In this document: positions 1 to 8,824 of the stretch, piece by piece | Numbering within the stretch: position 1 is the stretch's first letter | Layout: every line of letters starts with the position of its first letter | Assembly (NCBI GenBank): GCA_913776825.1 | Contig: CAJYPV010000032.1 | Span: forward strand, 310,001 to 374,000 | DNA: 64,000 nt | Direction of reading: 5' to 3' | Origin: Burkholderiaceae bacterium | GTDB lineage: Bacteria > Pseudomonadota > Gammaproteobacteria > Burkholderiales > Burkholderiaceae_C | Notes under the pieces: model-generated | Databases searched by the model: none | What the model was told of the DNA's origin: nothing | The model's input: only the letters and a program-made list of their open reading frames with translations | Program-made: the position numbers and the translations under genes

Positions 1-346
1 CGGGGAACAGCCGCTCGATCACCACATCGATCGCCATGCCGCACAGGCTGTAGATCAGCGAGCCGATCAGCGCGGCGCCGAAGCCGGTGACCGTCAGCCC
101 ATTCAGCAGCGAGGCGGTTGCCCAGAACAGCAGCGCGTTGATGACGAACAGGAACAAGCCCAGCGTCAGCAGCGTCACCGGCAGGGTGAGCAGCACCAGG
201 ATCGGCCGCAGCAGGGTGTTGAACAAGCCCAGCACCAGCGCGGCCAGCAGGGCCGAGGTGAAGCTCGTCACCTGAACGCCGGGATAGAGATGCGCCACGA
301 GCAGCAGCGCGGCGGCCAGCAGTAACCATCGGATCAGCGTCTTCAT
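1..346 (-). CDS. Phage holin family (four-helix) membrane protein, partial
   Basis: The C-terminus runs off the left edge, leaving about 115 residues from the ATG at 346. The product is almost entirely hydrophobic: a first helix begins right after MKTLIRW, and further helices are separated by short turns with GLFNTLLRP and a later NALLFW stretch. This pattern is typical of the Phage_holin_4_2 (PF04020) family. Despite the name, that family is a widespread chromosomal four-helix membrane protein of unknown role, so no prophage is implied. It is transcribed away from the riboswitch-controlled gene on its right. Family assignment rests on helix pattern and motif resemblance; function is unknown. 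Confidence 0.75.
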   Translation of the reverse strand, partial: MKTLIRWLLLAAALLLVAHLYPGVQVTSFTSALLAALVLGLFNTLLRPILVLLTLPVTLLTLGLFLFVINALLFWATASLLNGLTVTGFGAALIGSLIYSLCGMAIDVVIERLFP

Positions 347-424
347 GCCTGCAGCATAGCGGGAGTGGATGACAGAAAAAACCGATGTGGGTGATTCATA
401 TCAATCAGGATAATCCGAAGCTTC

Positions 425-553
425 CGACAGGGGAGTAGCCGCGCGGCCGATGCCGCGGCAGTGGTCCGTCAATACGTCGTCGAGAGACGGCCGGGCCCTG
501 CACCTGGGAATGCGCGTCCGGCGTGACGTCTCCCAGCCTTGCAAGACCTGTGG
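425..553 (+). ncRNA. yybP-ykoY manganese riboswitch
   Basis: The conserved 5' box GGGGAGTAGC lies at 430-439 and the conserved 3' segment GCCTTGCAAGACCT at 536-549, which are the two hallmark strands of the yybP-ykoY aptamer. The closing stem is visible as ACAGG (427-431) pairing with CCTGT (547-551). A GTCAATAC-type segment lies between at 468-475. This riboswitch class binds Mn2+ and is the known leader of alx/TerC-type exporters, which matches the gene starting at 654. The expression platform is 554-653; see the finding on pairing with the ribosome binding site. Confidence 0.85.
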
Positions 554-653
554 GACGTGACCGTGCGGTCGGCCGACTCCATACTGGACCGTCCTCCTCA
601 CGGCGTCGTGGACAACAGGCGCAAGCAATCGCCTGACCTTGCAAGGAGCTGAT

Positions 654-1637
654 ATGAGCACCGTGGTGCCAACCTGGTTGTGGGCGGTATTTGTCGGGGT
701 GGTGATCATCTCGCTGATCCTGGACTTCGTCGTGCTGCGCAAGCAGGGCGCGCATGAGGTCTCGGTCAAGGAGGCGATCAACTGGTCGCTGGTCTGGGTC
801 GGCCTGAGCGTCGCCTTCATGGGATTGCTGTGGTGGGCCGTTCGAGATGGCAGCGGCAGCACCGAGCTCGCCAACACCAAAGCGCTGGAATTCATCACCG
901 GCTACCTGATCGAGAAGTCCCTGGCGGTCGACAACATCTTTGTCTTCCTGATGATCTTCACCTACTTCGCGGTGCCTGCGGCCTACCAGAAGCGGGTGCT
1001 GATGATGGGCATCATCGGCGCCATCGTGCTGCGCACGGTGATGATCCTGGTTGGCGGCTGGCTGATCGCGCAGTTCCACTGGATCCTGTATCTCTTCGGT
1101 GCCTTCCTGCTGATCACCGGCGTGAAGATGTGGTGGGCCGCCGGTCAGGAGCCGGACCTGGAAAGCAATCCCGCGCTGAAGCTGCTGCGCAAGGTGATGC
1201 CGGTCAGCCAGAACTTCGACGGGGAGCGCTTCTTCACCATCGAAAACGGCAAGCGCCTGGCGACACCGATGCTGCTGGTGATCGCGCTGGTCGGCATGAC
1301 CGATGTGATCTTTGCGGTCGACTCCATCCCCGCGATCTTCGCCATCACCTCCGATCCGTTCATCGTGCTGAGCTCCAACATCTTCGCGATCCTGGGTCTG
1401 CGTGCGATGTACTTCCTGCTCGCGGCCATGGCGTCGAAGTTCCACCTGCTCAGCTATGGCCTGGCCGTGGTGCTGGTGTTCATCGGCGGCAAGATGATGT
1501 TGATCGACGTGATCAAGATCCCGGTGCTGCTCTCGCTGGGCGTGGTGGTCGGCATCCTGGCGCTGACGATGTGGCTGAGCGTGCGCACCGCGCCGCGCCT
1601 GCCCGAAGGCGGACAGGAGCCGCCCGCCCTGCGCTGA
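654..1637 (+). CDS. TerC/Alx-family integral membrane protein (probable Mn2+ exporter)
   Basis: A 327-residue polytopic inner-membrane protein with about eight hydrophobic segments. TerC-family signatures are present: EKSLAVDNIFVF near residue 90 and VDSIPAIFAIT near 224, whose acidic residues are thought to line the metal path. Alx-type members export Mn2+. The manganese riboswitch immediately upstream supports that over the tellurium-resistance label. The ATG at 654 is chosen because AAGGAG (643-648) sits 5 nt before it; a TTG at 639 is in frame but overlaps that ribosome binding site. The gene is monocistronic and followed by a strong terminator. Confidence 0.9.
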   Translation: MSTVVPTWLWAVFVGVVIISLILDFVVLRKQGAHEVSVKEAINWSLVWVGLSVAFMGLLWWAVRDGSGSTELANTKALEFITGYLIEKSLAVDNIFVFLMIFTYFAVPAAYQKRVLMMGIIGAIVLRTVMILVGGWLIAQFHWILYLFGAFLLITGVKMWWAAGQEPDLESNPALKLLRKVMPVSQNFDGERFFTIENGKRLATPMLLVIALVGMTDVIFAVDSIPAIFAITSDPFIVLSSNIFAILGLRAMYFLLAAMASKFHLLSYGLAVVLVFIGGKMMLIDVIKIPVLLSLGVVVGILALTMWLSVRTAPRLPEGGQEPPALR

Positions 1638-1734
1638 CCGCCCCACGGCTGATCCTGCGATCGATCGGGTCTGAATGACCCGACGACGCACGGCTCGCTG
1701 ACCTGCCCCATCGCCCGGCCGCTCGCCGGTCCCG

Positions 1735-1769
1735 AAACCCGCGTGGACTCTGGTCCTCGCGGGTTTTTT
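1735..1769 (+). terminator. Rho-independent terminator after the TerC gene
   Basis: AAACCCGCG (1735-1743) pairs perfectly with CGCGGGTTT (1758-1766), followed by a run of Ts to 1769. It separates the TerC transcript from the iron-uptake cluster. Confidence 0.85.
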
Positions 1770-1860
1770 CATGGCGCGTCGACCTGACCCGTGCGCGGGT
1801 GAGATGTTCGCCCTGCGTCGCATCGCCACCACGCGGATCGCGCTGGTACGCGCCAAATCT

Positions 1861-1891
1861 TTGACATGAGCAAATGAGAATGATTAGCATT
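1861..1891 (+). promoter_or_regulatory. Fur box overlapping a TTGACA promoter element
   Basis: TTGACA (1861-1866) resembles a -35 hexamer. It is followed at 1872-1891 by AAATGAGAATGATTAGCATT, which fits the Fur consensus of inverted GATAATGATAATCATTATC-type heptamers. Position upstream of a TonB-dependent siderophore receptor is classical for Fur repression under iron sufficiency. The -10 was not confidently located. Confidence 0.7.
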
Positions 1892-2095
1892 CGGCGCTTT
1901 GGCGGATTTCACCCGATGTGGATCCGCCGGTCCGGATTGCCACCGCCAGCCAGTCGTGAACGGGGAGGGGCATCGCCAGGGCGCGCCAGGCGCGACTCGG
2001 GCGAGGTCTCACGCACGCAGCCAGCCGAGCCACCTGCCAGATGCCGCGCCCCGCCGCGCGGCGTTGGATCACCACAAGAGACCCTCGGAGCTTCC

Positions 2096-4411
2096 ATGTC
2101 CCGTTACATCACCAGCCGCAAGCATGCGGTGGCGCCTTTGGCGGCCCTCGCGGCCACGTTGTCCCTGCCCCTCGCCGCTCAGGCGCAAGCGCAGGCACCG
2201 GCGGACACCACCGTGGCCCAGGCCGGCGTCGGCACGGCCGGCAGCACGTTCCTGCCCACCGTCAAGGTTGATGGCGCCGCCACCTCGGACTACAAGGTCG
2301 AGAAGAGCGCCTCGTCCAAGCTGACCCAGCCGCTGCTGGAAACGCCCAAGACCATCTCCGTCATCAAGAAGGAAGTGCTGCGCGAACAGGGCGCCGTCTC
2401 GCTGATCGAGGCCCTGCAGAACACCCCCGGCATCACGATGCAGCTCGGCGAGAACGGCAACACCTCCGCCGGTGATGCGTTCCAGATGCGCGGCTTCTCG
2501 GCCAGCAGCTCGACCTTCGTCGACGGCATCCGCGATCTGGGCGCGGTGACCCGCGATGTCTTCAACCTCGAGCAGATCGAAGTGGTGAAGGGCCCCGCCG
2601 GCGCCGACACCGGCCGCGGCGCGTCCGCCGGCTACATCAACCTGATCAGCAAGCTGCCGCAGCTCGAAGCCTTCACCGAGGGCAGCCTCACGGTCGGCGA
2701 CGCCAGCCGCAAGCGGGTCTCGATCGACACCAACCAGAAGGTGATGGACCACACCGCCGTGCGACTGAACGCGGTCTGGCAGGACAACGGCGTCCCGGGT
2801 CGTGACACGGTCAACAAGAAGACCTATGCGGTCGCGCCGTCGGTCGCTTTCGGCCTGGGCACGGGCACCCGCTTCTTCCTGTATTCGCAGCATGTGCGCC
2901 AGGACAACGTGCCCGATGGCGGCATCCCGGCGCTGGGCTGGGGCGGCTACACCGTCGCCTCGACCGTGGCACCCGCCACCGCCGCCGCGCTGCTGGCCGC
3001 CCCCAAGGTGAACACCAGCAACTTCTACGGCAGCGGCAGCGACCGGGAGAAGGTCAAGGCCGACATGGTCACCGCCAAGCTGGAGATGGACCTGGGCGCC
3101 AACACCACCGTGCGCAACATCTCGCGCTACGGCCGCACCCACATGGACCGCACGCTGACCGGCATCATCAGCATCTTCGCGGCGCCGGTCGCCACCGATG
3201 CGCAGACCGCCGGCATCGTCACCAGCGATCCGAACACCTGGAAGATCTCGCGCTCCCGTCAGCGCGTCGACCAGACCAACGACATCCTTGCCAACCAGAC
3301 CAGCTTGAACACCAGCTTCACCACCGGCGGCATCAAGCACGACCTGGCCACCGGCATCGAGCTGATGTATGAGACCCAGAATTCGCTGGGCTTCGGTCTG
3401 GCGACCGGCGTCGTGGCCCCGTATGCGAACCTGTACCGTCCCAGCGCGTCCGACGTGCTGCCGACGCCGGTCCGCACCGGCAACGACACCGACGGCAGCA
3501 CCAGCACCCAGGCGATCTACCTGCTGGACACGCTCAGCGTGACCGACGCCCTCAAGCTCAATGGCGGCCTGCGCACCGAGCACTACACCATCAAGACCAC
3601 CAGCGGCCTGCCGACGGCCACCACGCGCCTGAGCGCCGGCAAGTGGATCACCAGCTGGAACCTGGGCGCGGTCTACAAGCTGGCCGAGAACGGCACCGTC
3701 TACGCGGCCGCCGCCAACTCGCTCACGCCGCCCGGCAGCGCCAACTTCACCCTGAGCACCAGCGGCCAGGCCTCGGGCACGGCCGATGCGCAGGAGACCA
3801 CCAGCTATGAGCTGGGCACCAAGTGGGACCTGCTGAACAAGCGCCTCAACCTGACCGCCTCGCTGTACCGCAGTGAGAACGATGGCCAGGTCAGCGTGGA
3901 TCCGGTGACCAACCTCGCCACCCAGGGCGGCAAGACCCGGGTGGAGGGCATCGAGCTGGCGGCGGTGGGTCAGATCACCAACTTCTGGCAGATCACCGCC
4001 GGCGTCCAGACCATGGACACCAAGCAGATCAATCAGCGCGCCGCGTCCACCGCGACCAATCCGAACCAGACGGTGACGGATGGCGTGCGCTGGTCGCCGA
4101 AGTGGTCGGCGACCGTCTGGACCTCCTATCAGCTGGGTGACTTCACGCTGGGGGCGGGCGCTCGCCACACCGCTGAGCAAAAGCGCGTGATCACCGTCGC
4201 CGCGGCGCCGTCCACCGGTCTGCCTCAACTGCCGGCTTACACCGTGGTCGACCTGATGGGCGCCTATCGCGTGAACAAGAACGTCAATCTGCAGTTGAAC
4301 GTCACCAACCTGTTCGACAAGGAATACATGTCCTCGCTGAACAACGGCGGCGGTCGTCTGGTCCTGGGCGCGCCGCGTGCGGTGACGCTGACGGCCAACA
4401 TCGGCTTCTGA
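2096..4411 (+). CDS. fiu: TonB-dependent catecholate siderophore receptor (Fiu-like)
   Basis: A 771-residue outer-membrane receptor. It has a Sec signal peptide ending near AAQAQAQA and a plug domain with LLETPKTISVIKKEVL, QMRGFSASSSTFVDGIRD and the IEVVKGPAG motif (about residues 75-180). A 22-strand barrel follows, ending in aromatic NIGF as BAM substrates do. Similarity in wording and layout is to Fiu/CirA-type receptors for catecholates. The ATG at 2096 is preceded by CGGAG (2086-2090) and directly precedes the signal peptide. It heads a same-strand iron cluster reaching 10477, and the Fur box upstream implies induction by iron starvation. Confidence 0.92.
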   Translation: MSRYITSRKHAVAPLAALAATLSLPLAAQAQAQAPADTTVAQAGVGTAGSTFLPTVKVDGAATSDYKVEKSASSKLTQPLLETPKTISVIKKEVLREQGAVSLIEALQNTPGITMQLGENGNTSAGDAFQMRGFSASSSTFVDGIRDLGAVTRDVFNLEQIEVVKGPAGADTGRGASAGYINLISKLPQLEAFTEGSLTVGDASRKRVSIDTNQKVMDHTAVRLNAVWQDNGVPGRDTVNKKTYAVAPSVAFGLGTGTRFFLYSQHVRQDNVPDGGIPALGWGGYTVASTVAPATAAALLAAPKVNTSNFYGSGSDREKVKADMVTAKLEMDLGANTTVRNISRYGRTHMDRTLTGIISIFAAPVATDAQTAGIVTSDPNTWKISRSRQRVDQTNDILANQTSLNTSFTTGGIKHDLATGIELMYETQNSLGFGLATGVVAPYANLYRPSASDVLPTPVRTGNDTDGSTSTQAIYLLDTLSVTDALKLNGGLRTEHYTIKTTSGLPTATTRLSAGKWITSWNLGAVYKLAENGTVYAAAANSLTPPGSANFTLSTSGQASGTADAQETTSYELGTKWDLLNKRLNLTASLYRSENDGQVSVDPVTNLATQGGKTRVEGIELAAVGQITNFWQITAGVQTMDTKQINQRAASTATNPNQTVTDGVRWSPKWSATVWTSYQLGDFTLGAGARHTAEQKRVITVAAAPSTGLPQLPAYTVVDLMGAYRVNKNVNLQLNVTNLFDKEYMSSLNNGGGRLVLGAPRAVTLTANIGF

Positions 4412-4686
4412 TTGACGTGCCAGTGCGCGACACCGAGGCGGCGATCTGCGGATCGGCGCGTCGGGGTCGCCTCGCGACTCGCGCCCGCTCCGTCCCGTCC
4501 TGGCGAGACGGGGCGGGCGTTGTCACTCCACAAGCCCATGACGATCTCGGCGCACGGCGGCTCCAGTCGCGCCGTGAATGAGCGGTCTCATTCAGGTTTC
4601 ACTGCACCACGCCGACGTCCAGACACGATTCAGACAACCTTCCAAGCGACGCTACGGCAACGCTCCCGATCTCAAGCGGTCTCACC

Positions 4687-5367
4687 ATGTTGCTCCATAT
4701 TCCCCAAGTGCTCAGCAAGCAGGATGTGCGTGAAATGCGCCGTCTGCTGGACGCGGCCGACTGGACCGACGGTCGCGCCACCGTGGGTGAGCAAGGCGCG
4801 AAGGTGAAGCAGAACCGGCAGCTGCCGGTCGACCATCCGGCCGCCCTCGAGATCGGCGCCCACATCCAGCAGGTGCTGGCGCGCCATCCGCAATTCATCT
4901 CCGCCGCGCTGCCGCTGCGCACGCTGGCGCCCTTGTTCAATCGCTACGAGGGCGGCGAGCAGTACGGCTTCCATGTCGACGGCGCGATCATGCGCCAGCA
5001 GGGCACGCCGCAGCCGCTGCGCAGCGATGTCTCCTCCACCCTGTTCCTGTGCGAGCCCGACGAATACGACGGCGGCGAGCTGGAAGTCATCGACACCTAT
5101 GGCTCGCATGAGGTCAAGCTGCCGGCCGGCGATCTGATCGTCTATGCCAGCACCAGCCTGCACCGGGTGCTGCCGGTCACCCGGGGTGCCCGCATCTGTT
5201 CCTTTTTCTGGACCCAAAGCATGATCCGGCAGGACTGGCAGCGCTCGATGCTCTTTGAACTGGACCAAACCATCCAGAGACTGCGGGCCCGTCTGGGCGA
5301 TGACGCGGAAACGACCACGCTCACCGCTCACTATCACAACCTGCTTCGCCTCTGGGCCGAGACCTGA
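4687..5367 (+). CDS. piuC: PiuC-type Fe(II)/2-oxoglutarate dioxygenase
   Basis: A 226-residue PKHD-type hydroxylase (PiuC/YbiX family). The double-stranded beta-helix carries the metal triad H96-x-D98 and H159, and R169 is the expected 2-oxoglutarate ligand (TRGAR). The family's N-terminal DGR.TVG and C-terminal HNLLR.W elements are both present, so the gene is intact. These enzymes are regularly encoded next to catecholate receptors such as Fiu/PiuA; the substrate is not established, and modification of the siderophore or receptor pathway is often proposed. It lies 275 bases after the receptor and its stop overlaps the next start by one base, so the two genes are probably cotranscribed. Confidence 0.9.
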   Translation: MLLHIPQVLSKQDVREMRRLLDAADWTDGRATVGEQGAKVKQNRQLPVDHPAALEIGAHIQQVLARHPQFISAALPLRTLAPLFNRYEGGEQYGFHVDGAIMRQQGTPQPLRSDVSSTLFLCEPDEYDGGELEVIDTYGSHEVKLPAGDLIVYASTSLHRVLPVTRGARICSFFWTQSMIRQDWQRSMLFELDQTIQRLRARLGDDAETTTLTAHYHNLLRLWAET

Positions 5368-6092
5368 TGACTGCTCCGGTGGAATCCACAGCGCCGACTT
5401 CCTCGAACGACCGCAGCACCGCAGCGGCGGTGTCGCGTCCTGCCTCGCGGGCCGCCTGGCTCAAGCAACTGCATCAGTGGCACTGGATCAGTTCCGCCCT
5501 CTGCCTGATCGGCATGATCCTGTTCGCCTTCACCGGCATCACCCTCAACCACGCGGCCGACATCGAATCCAAGCCGACGCTGGTCAGCCGCACCGCGCAG
5601 CTGCCGCCCGAGCTGCTGAAGTCGCTGCAGCCCGCGCCGGCCGCCAGCGCTGCCCAGGGCGGCAGCACCGCCAGTGACCCGGACGGCGACAGCGCCGCCC
5701 CGTTGCCGGCGCCGGTGCGCCAATGGCTGTCGACCTCGCTGAGCCATCCGATCGATGACCGCGCCGCCGAGTGGTCGCGCGACGAGATCTATCTGGCCAT
5801 GCCTCGTCCCGGCGGTGATGCCTGGGTGCGCATCGCCCGCGACAGCGGCGAGGTCGAATTCGAGAACACCGACCGCGGCTGGATCTCCTATCTGAATGAC
5901 CTGCACAAGGGGCGCCATGCCGGCGTGGCCTGGAGCTGGTTCATCGACGTGTTCGCAGCTGCCTGCCTGGTCTTTTCGATCACCGGCCTGCTGATCCTGA
6001 AATTCCATGCGCTGAATCGACCCAGCACCTGGCCGCTCGTCGGCATGGGCCTGGTCATTCCCGCGCTGCTGGCCCTGCTGCTGATCCATTGA
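5367..6092 (+). CDS. PepSY-associated membrane-helix protein
   Basis: 241 residues. A cytoplasmic N-terminus rich in Ser/Ala/Pro precedes LHQWHWISSAL and a first membrane helix (about 42-64, ending ITLNHA). A periplasmic domain of about 125 residues follows, with TLVSRTAQLPPELL and a second PepSY-like half, then two C-terminal helices. The paired histidines near the membrane faces recall heme- or electron-transfer-competent PepSY_TM proteins; a role as transmembrane electron conduit is inferred. The start ATG overlaps the stop of piuC (TGATG). Position in the iron cluster suggests ferric-siderophore reduction at the inner membrane. Confidence 0.8.
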   Translation: MTAPVESTAPTSSNDRSTAAAVSRPASRAAWLKQLHQWHWISSALCLIGMILFAFTGITLNHAADIESKPTLVSRTAQLPPELLKSLQPAPAASAAQGGSTASDPDGDSAAPLPAPVRQWLSTSLSHPIDDRAAEWSRDEIYLAMPRPGGDAWVRIARDSGEVEFENTDRGWISYLNDLHKGRHAGVAWSWFIDVFAAACLVFSITGLLILKFHALNRPSTWPLVGMGLVIPALLALLLIH

Positions 6093-6185
6093 GATGCCGC
6101 CCCGTCTCTTCATCGATCCGAGCCGTCGCCAGGACCTTGTTGCTCTTCGAGCTTTCCCTTGCTGATCCACAACCGAGACCACGAC

Positions 6186-6734
6186 ATGAATCGTTCCGCA
6201 AGTCGCCATCCCAGTCGCGCCGTTCTGGCGCTCGGTGCCCTGAGCACGCTGGGCGTCGGCTCGTCCGCCTGGGCCGCCACCGTGCAGCTCAAGCTGGAGG
6301 TGCCGCGTCTGAATGTGGCCGAATACCACCGTCCCTACATCGCGGTGTGGGTCGAAAAGGCCGGTGAGACCGGCCCCGCCGTGGCCCAGCTGGCGGTCTG
6401 GTACGACATCAAGAAACAGAACAACGCCGGCACCAAGTGGCTGCGCGACATGCGCCAGTGGTGGCGCCAGGGCGGTCGCGATCTGACCGTCCCGGCCGAC
6501 GGCATCACCGCCGCCACCCGCGCGCCGGGCGAGCACACCCTGTCCCTGGAGAACCATCCGAGCCTGGCCAAGCTGCCGGCCGGCAAGTACGAGATCGTGG
6601 TGGAGTCCAGCCGCGAAGCCGGCGGCCGTGAAGTGCAGCGCCTGCCGCTGACCTGGCCGATCAAGGCGGAACAGAAGGCGAGCGTCCAGGGCGAGCATGA
6701 GCTCGGCGCCCTCGAGCTCACCGCCAAGCCTTGA
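6186..6734 (+). CDS. DUF2271 exported protein, candidate flavinylated carrier
   Basis: 182 residues with a signal peptide cleaved near GSSAWA-ATV. The mature part matches DUF2271 (PF10029): VQLKLEVPRL, HRPYIAVWVE, LAVWYD and TKWLRDMRQWWR segments. DGITAAT at residues 105-111 resembles the D-G-x-S/T-G/A-A-T motif that ApbE uses for covalent FMN attachment to threonine (T111 here). An apbE gene lies two genes downstream. The predicted role, inferred, is a periplasmic FMN carrier receiving electrons from the PepSY protein. The ATG at 6186 is chosen because it directly precedes the signal peptide; an in-frame upstream start at 6159 adds only a hydrophilic leader. Confidence 0.8.
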   Translation: MNRSASRHPSRAVLALGALSTLGVGSSAWAATVQLKLEVPRLNVAEYHRPYIAVWVEKAGETGPAVAQLAVWYDIKKQNNAGTKWLRDMRQWWRQGGRDLTVPADGITAATRAPGEHTLSLENHPSLAKLPAGKYEIVVESSREAGGREVQRLPLTWPIKAEQKASVQGEHELGALELTAKP

Positions 6735-6772
6735 ACGCACGCGTCCCGACCCCACGCCACGGAGCACTGCTG

Positions 6773-7657
6773 ATGACCACCTCATCCCGTTTCATGTCCC
6801 GCCTGAGCCGTTTGTCCCCGCTGAATCGCGTCAAGGGCCTGGCCCCGCTGGCACTGGCGATGGCCGCCGCGCTGCCGCTGTCGGCCCACGCCCACATGAC
6901 CTGGCTGCTGCCCAACAAGGCTGCGTTCGACGGCAAGGAACCGGTCGCGTCCTTTGACGCCGCCGTGTCCGAAGACCTGTTCAATTTCGAGCGGGCGCTC
7001 AAGCTCGACACCCTGCGCATCACCGCGCCGGATGGCAAGTCGCTCGACGCTGAAAACCGCAGCAGCGGCCGCCACCGCGAAAGCTTCGATGTGAAGCTCA
7101 CCCAGGACGGCACCTACCGCATCAGCAACGTCAGCCAGGCGCTGATGGGCAGCTACAAGCTGGGCGGCGAGACCAAGCGCTTCCGCAGCACCCCGGCCAA
7201 CCTGGCCAAGGATGTGCCGGCCGAGGCCGAGATCACCGCCCTGACGCTGATGACCAATCGTCAGCAGACCTTCGTCAGCAAGGAAGAGCCGGGCAAGCTG
7301 GCCTTCGCGCCGGAAGGCAACGGCCTGGAGCTGCTGCCGCTCGGCCCGGTGACCGACCTCAGCCATGGCGACAAGACCACCTTCCGCCTGCTGCTGGACG
7401 GCAAGCCGGCGACGGATGTGGCGGTCAAGCTGCTGCGCGAAGGCAACCGCTATCGCTACAAGCTGGGTGAGCTGGAGCTCCGCACCGATGCCAAGGGCGA
7501 GTTCACCGTCACCTGGACCGAGCCCGGTCGCTACTTCCTCGGCGCCAACGCGGGCGCCGCACGCGGTCCCAACAACCCGAACGCGCCCGCCGGCACCCGT
7601 GAAGCGCCGGTGCAACGCGCCAGCGTGAGCGCCACCTTCGAGGTGCTGCCGAAGTGA
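6773..7657 (+). CDS. DUF4198 exported protein
   Basis: 294 residues. An N-terminal signal region (LAPLALAMAAALPLSAHA) is followed at once by HMTWLLP. An N-terminal histidine right after cleavage is characteristic of DUF4198 (PF10670) proteins and is a plausible metal ligand. The remainder is beta-rich and ends in GRYFLGAN and a carboxypeptidase-regulatory/Ig-like fold, as in periplasmic metal-handling proteins. ATG at 6773 has GGAG (6761-6764) at 8 nt. It sits between the DUF2271 and apbE genes in one operon, so a periplasmic role in iron handling or reduction is likely, but the biochemical activity is not known. Confidence 0.8.
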   Translation: MTTSSRFMSRLSRLSPLNRVKGLAPLALAMAAALPLSAHAHMTWLLPNKAAFDGKEPVASFDAAVSEDLFNFERALKLDTLRITAPDGKSLDAENRSSGRHRESFDVKLTQDGTYRISNVSQALMGSYKLGGETKRFRSTPANLAKDVPAEAEITALTLMTNRQQTFVSKEEPGKLAFAPEGNGLELLPLGPVTDLSHGDKTTFRLLLDGKPATDVAVKLLREGNRYRYKLGELELRTDAKGEFTVTWTEPGRYFLGANAGAARGPNNPNAPAGTREAPVQRASVSATFEVLPK

Positions 7658-7664
7658 GTGCGAC

Positions 7665-8720
7665 ATGAGCGCGGCCAGCGCCTCGCTGGCGCCGCGGGTG
7701 CTGGTGCCGCTGCGCATCGCCGGCGAGCCGCCGGCGCTCGGGCAGCGGCTGCATGCGCTGTCGGGCGAGACCATGGGCACCACCTGGTCGGTGCGCTTCA
7801 TCGGTCCGTCGTCCTTGCGACTGGCGCCGGTGGAAGCCGCGATCGTGCAGGTCTGCGATCAGGTCATCGCCGAGATGAGCCAGTGGGCGCCTGATTCCGC
7901 GCTCAGTCGATTCAATCGCGCGCCGGCCGGATCGGCGCATGCGCTGCCCGAAGGCTTCGCATCGGTGATGGAGGCCGCGCTGCACATCGCCGCCGCCAGC
8001 CAGGGCGCCTACGACCCGACGGCGGGCGCGCTGGTGGCCCTGTGGGGCTTCGGCGCGGCCGGCGCGGCGGCGCTGTCGCCCCGGCACGATGCGCCCGACT
8101 TCCGGCCTCCCACCGAGGCCGCCTGCGCTCGCGCGCATTGCGGCTGGGAATCGCTGCCGTGGTCGGCTGCGGATCGTCGGCTGACCCAGCCCGGCGGCGC
8201 CACGCTGGACCTGTCGGCAATTGCCAAGGGCCATGCGGTCGATCAGGTCTCGCGGCTGCTGCAGTCGTTGGGATTGCGTGATCACCTGGTCGAGATCGGC
8301 GGCGAACTGCGCGGCGCGGGATTGAAGCCGGACGGCCAACCCTGGTGGGTGGACCTGGAGCCGCCCAGTGCCCACAGCGGTCTGGCGCCGGTGCGCATCG
8401 CGCTGCATGGTCTGGCGGTCGCCACCTCCGGCGACTACCGCAAGTTCTTCGACGATGGCGGCCAGCGGCGCTCCCACACCATCGATCCGCGCACCCGTCA
8501 GCCCATCGCGCATGGGCTGGCCTCGGTCACCGTGGTGCATGAGCGGGCGATGTGGGCGGACGGCTGGTCCACCGCGCTGATGGTGCTCGGGCCGCAGGCG
8601 GGTCTGGCGCTGGCCAACCAATTCGGTCTCGCGGCGCTGCTGGTGCGCCGGCGGGACGCGTCGGAAGGCGGCGGATTCGACGAGCAGGGGTCCTCCGCGT
8701 GGCACGAGCTGCTGTTGTGA
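7665..8720 (+). CDS. apbE: FAD:protein FMN transferase (ApbE)
   Basis: 351 residues. ApbE signatures in order: GETMGTTWSVRF (about 34-45), MSQWAPDSALSRFN, YDPTAGALVALWGFG, LDLSAIAKGHAVDQV, LVEIGGELRG, ATSGDYRKFF and SHTIDPRTRQPI. The enzyme cleaves FAD and transfers FMN to a threonine of target proteins, using Mg2+. Unlike most ApbE proteins it shows no obvious lipoprotein or Sec signal, so the compartment is uncertain. The start lies 7 bases after the DUF4198 stop, implying translational coupling. The DUF2271 protein in the same operon is the natural candidate substrate. Confidence 0.93.
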   Translation: MSAASASLAPRVLVPLRIAGEPPALGQRLHALSGETMGTTWSVRFIGPSSLRLAPVEAAIVQVCDQVIAEMSQWAPDSALSRFNRAPAGSAHALPEGFASVMEAALHIAAASQGAYDPTAGALVALWGFGAAGAAALSPRHDAPDFRPPTEAACARAHCGWESLPWSAADRRLTQPGGATLDLSAIAKGHAVDQVSRLLQSLGLRDHLVEIGGELRGAGLKPDGQPWWVDLEPPSAHSGLAPVRIALHGLAVATSGDYRKFFDDGGQRRSHTIDPRTRQPIAHGLASVTVVHERAMWADGWSTALMVLGPQAGLALANQFGLAALLVRRRDASEGGGFDEQGSSAWHELLL

Positions 8721-8824
8721 AGCGGCTGGCCGGCCGCTGCGGTCGCCGACACTGAGATCCTGAGATCCCGAAAGGTGCCAAGCGATGTGTTTGGCGCGCG
8801 CGATGTGAGAGAGAACCGCCCGTG

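Larger units (their letters stand above)
1638..2095. other. Intergenic region with terminator and iron-regulated promoter
   Basis: No gene is supported here. It holds the TerC terminator (1735-1769), a Fur-type operator (1872-1891) and about 200 bases of leader before the TonB receptor. An open frame continues upstream from the receptor to 1874, but the translated leader lacks secretion character, so the start at 2096 is preferred. Confidence 0.6.

Noticed and set aside
1-346. Prophage hinted by 'phage holin family' name
   Set aside because: The family is a common chromosomal membrane protein; no other phage gene is nearby.
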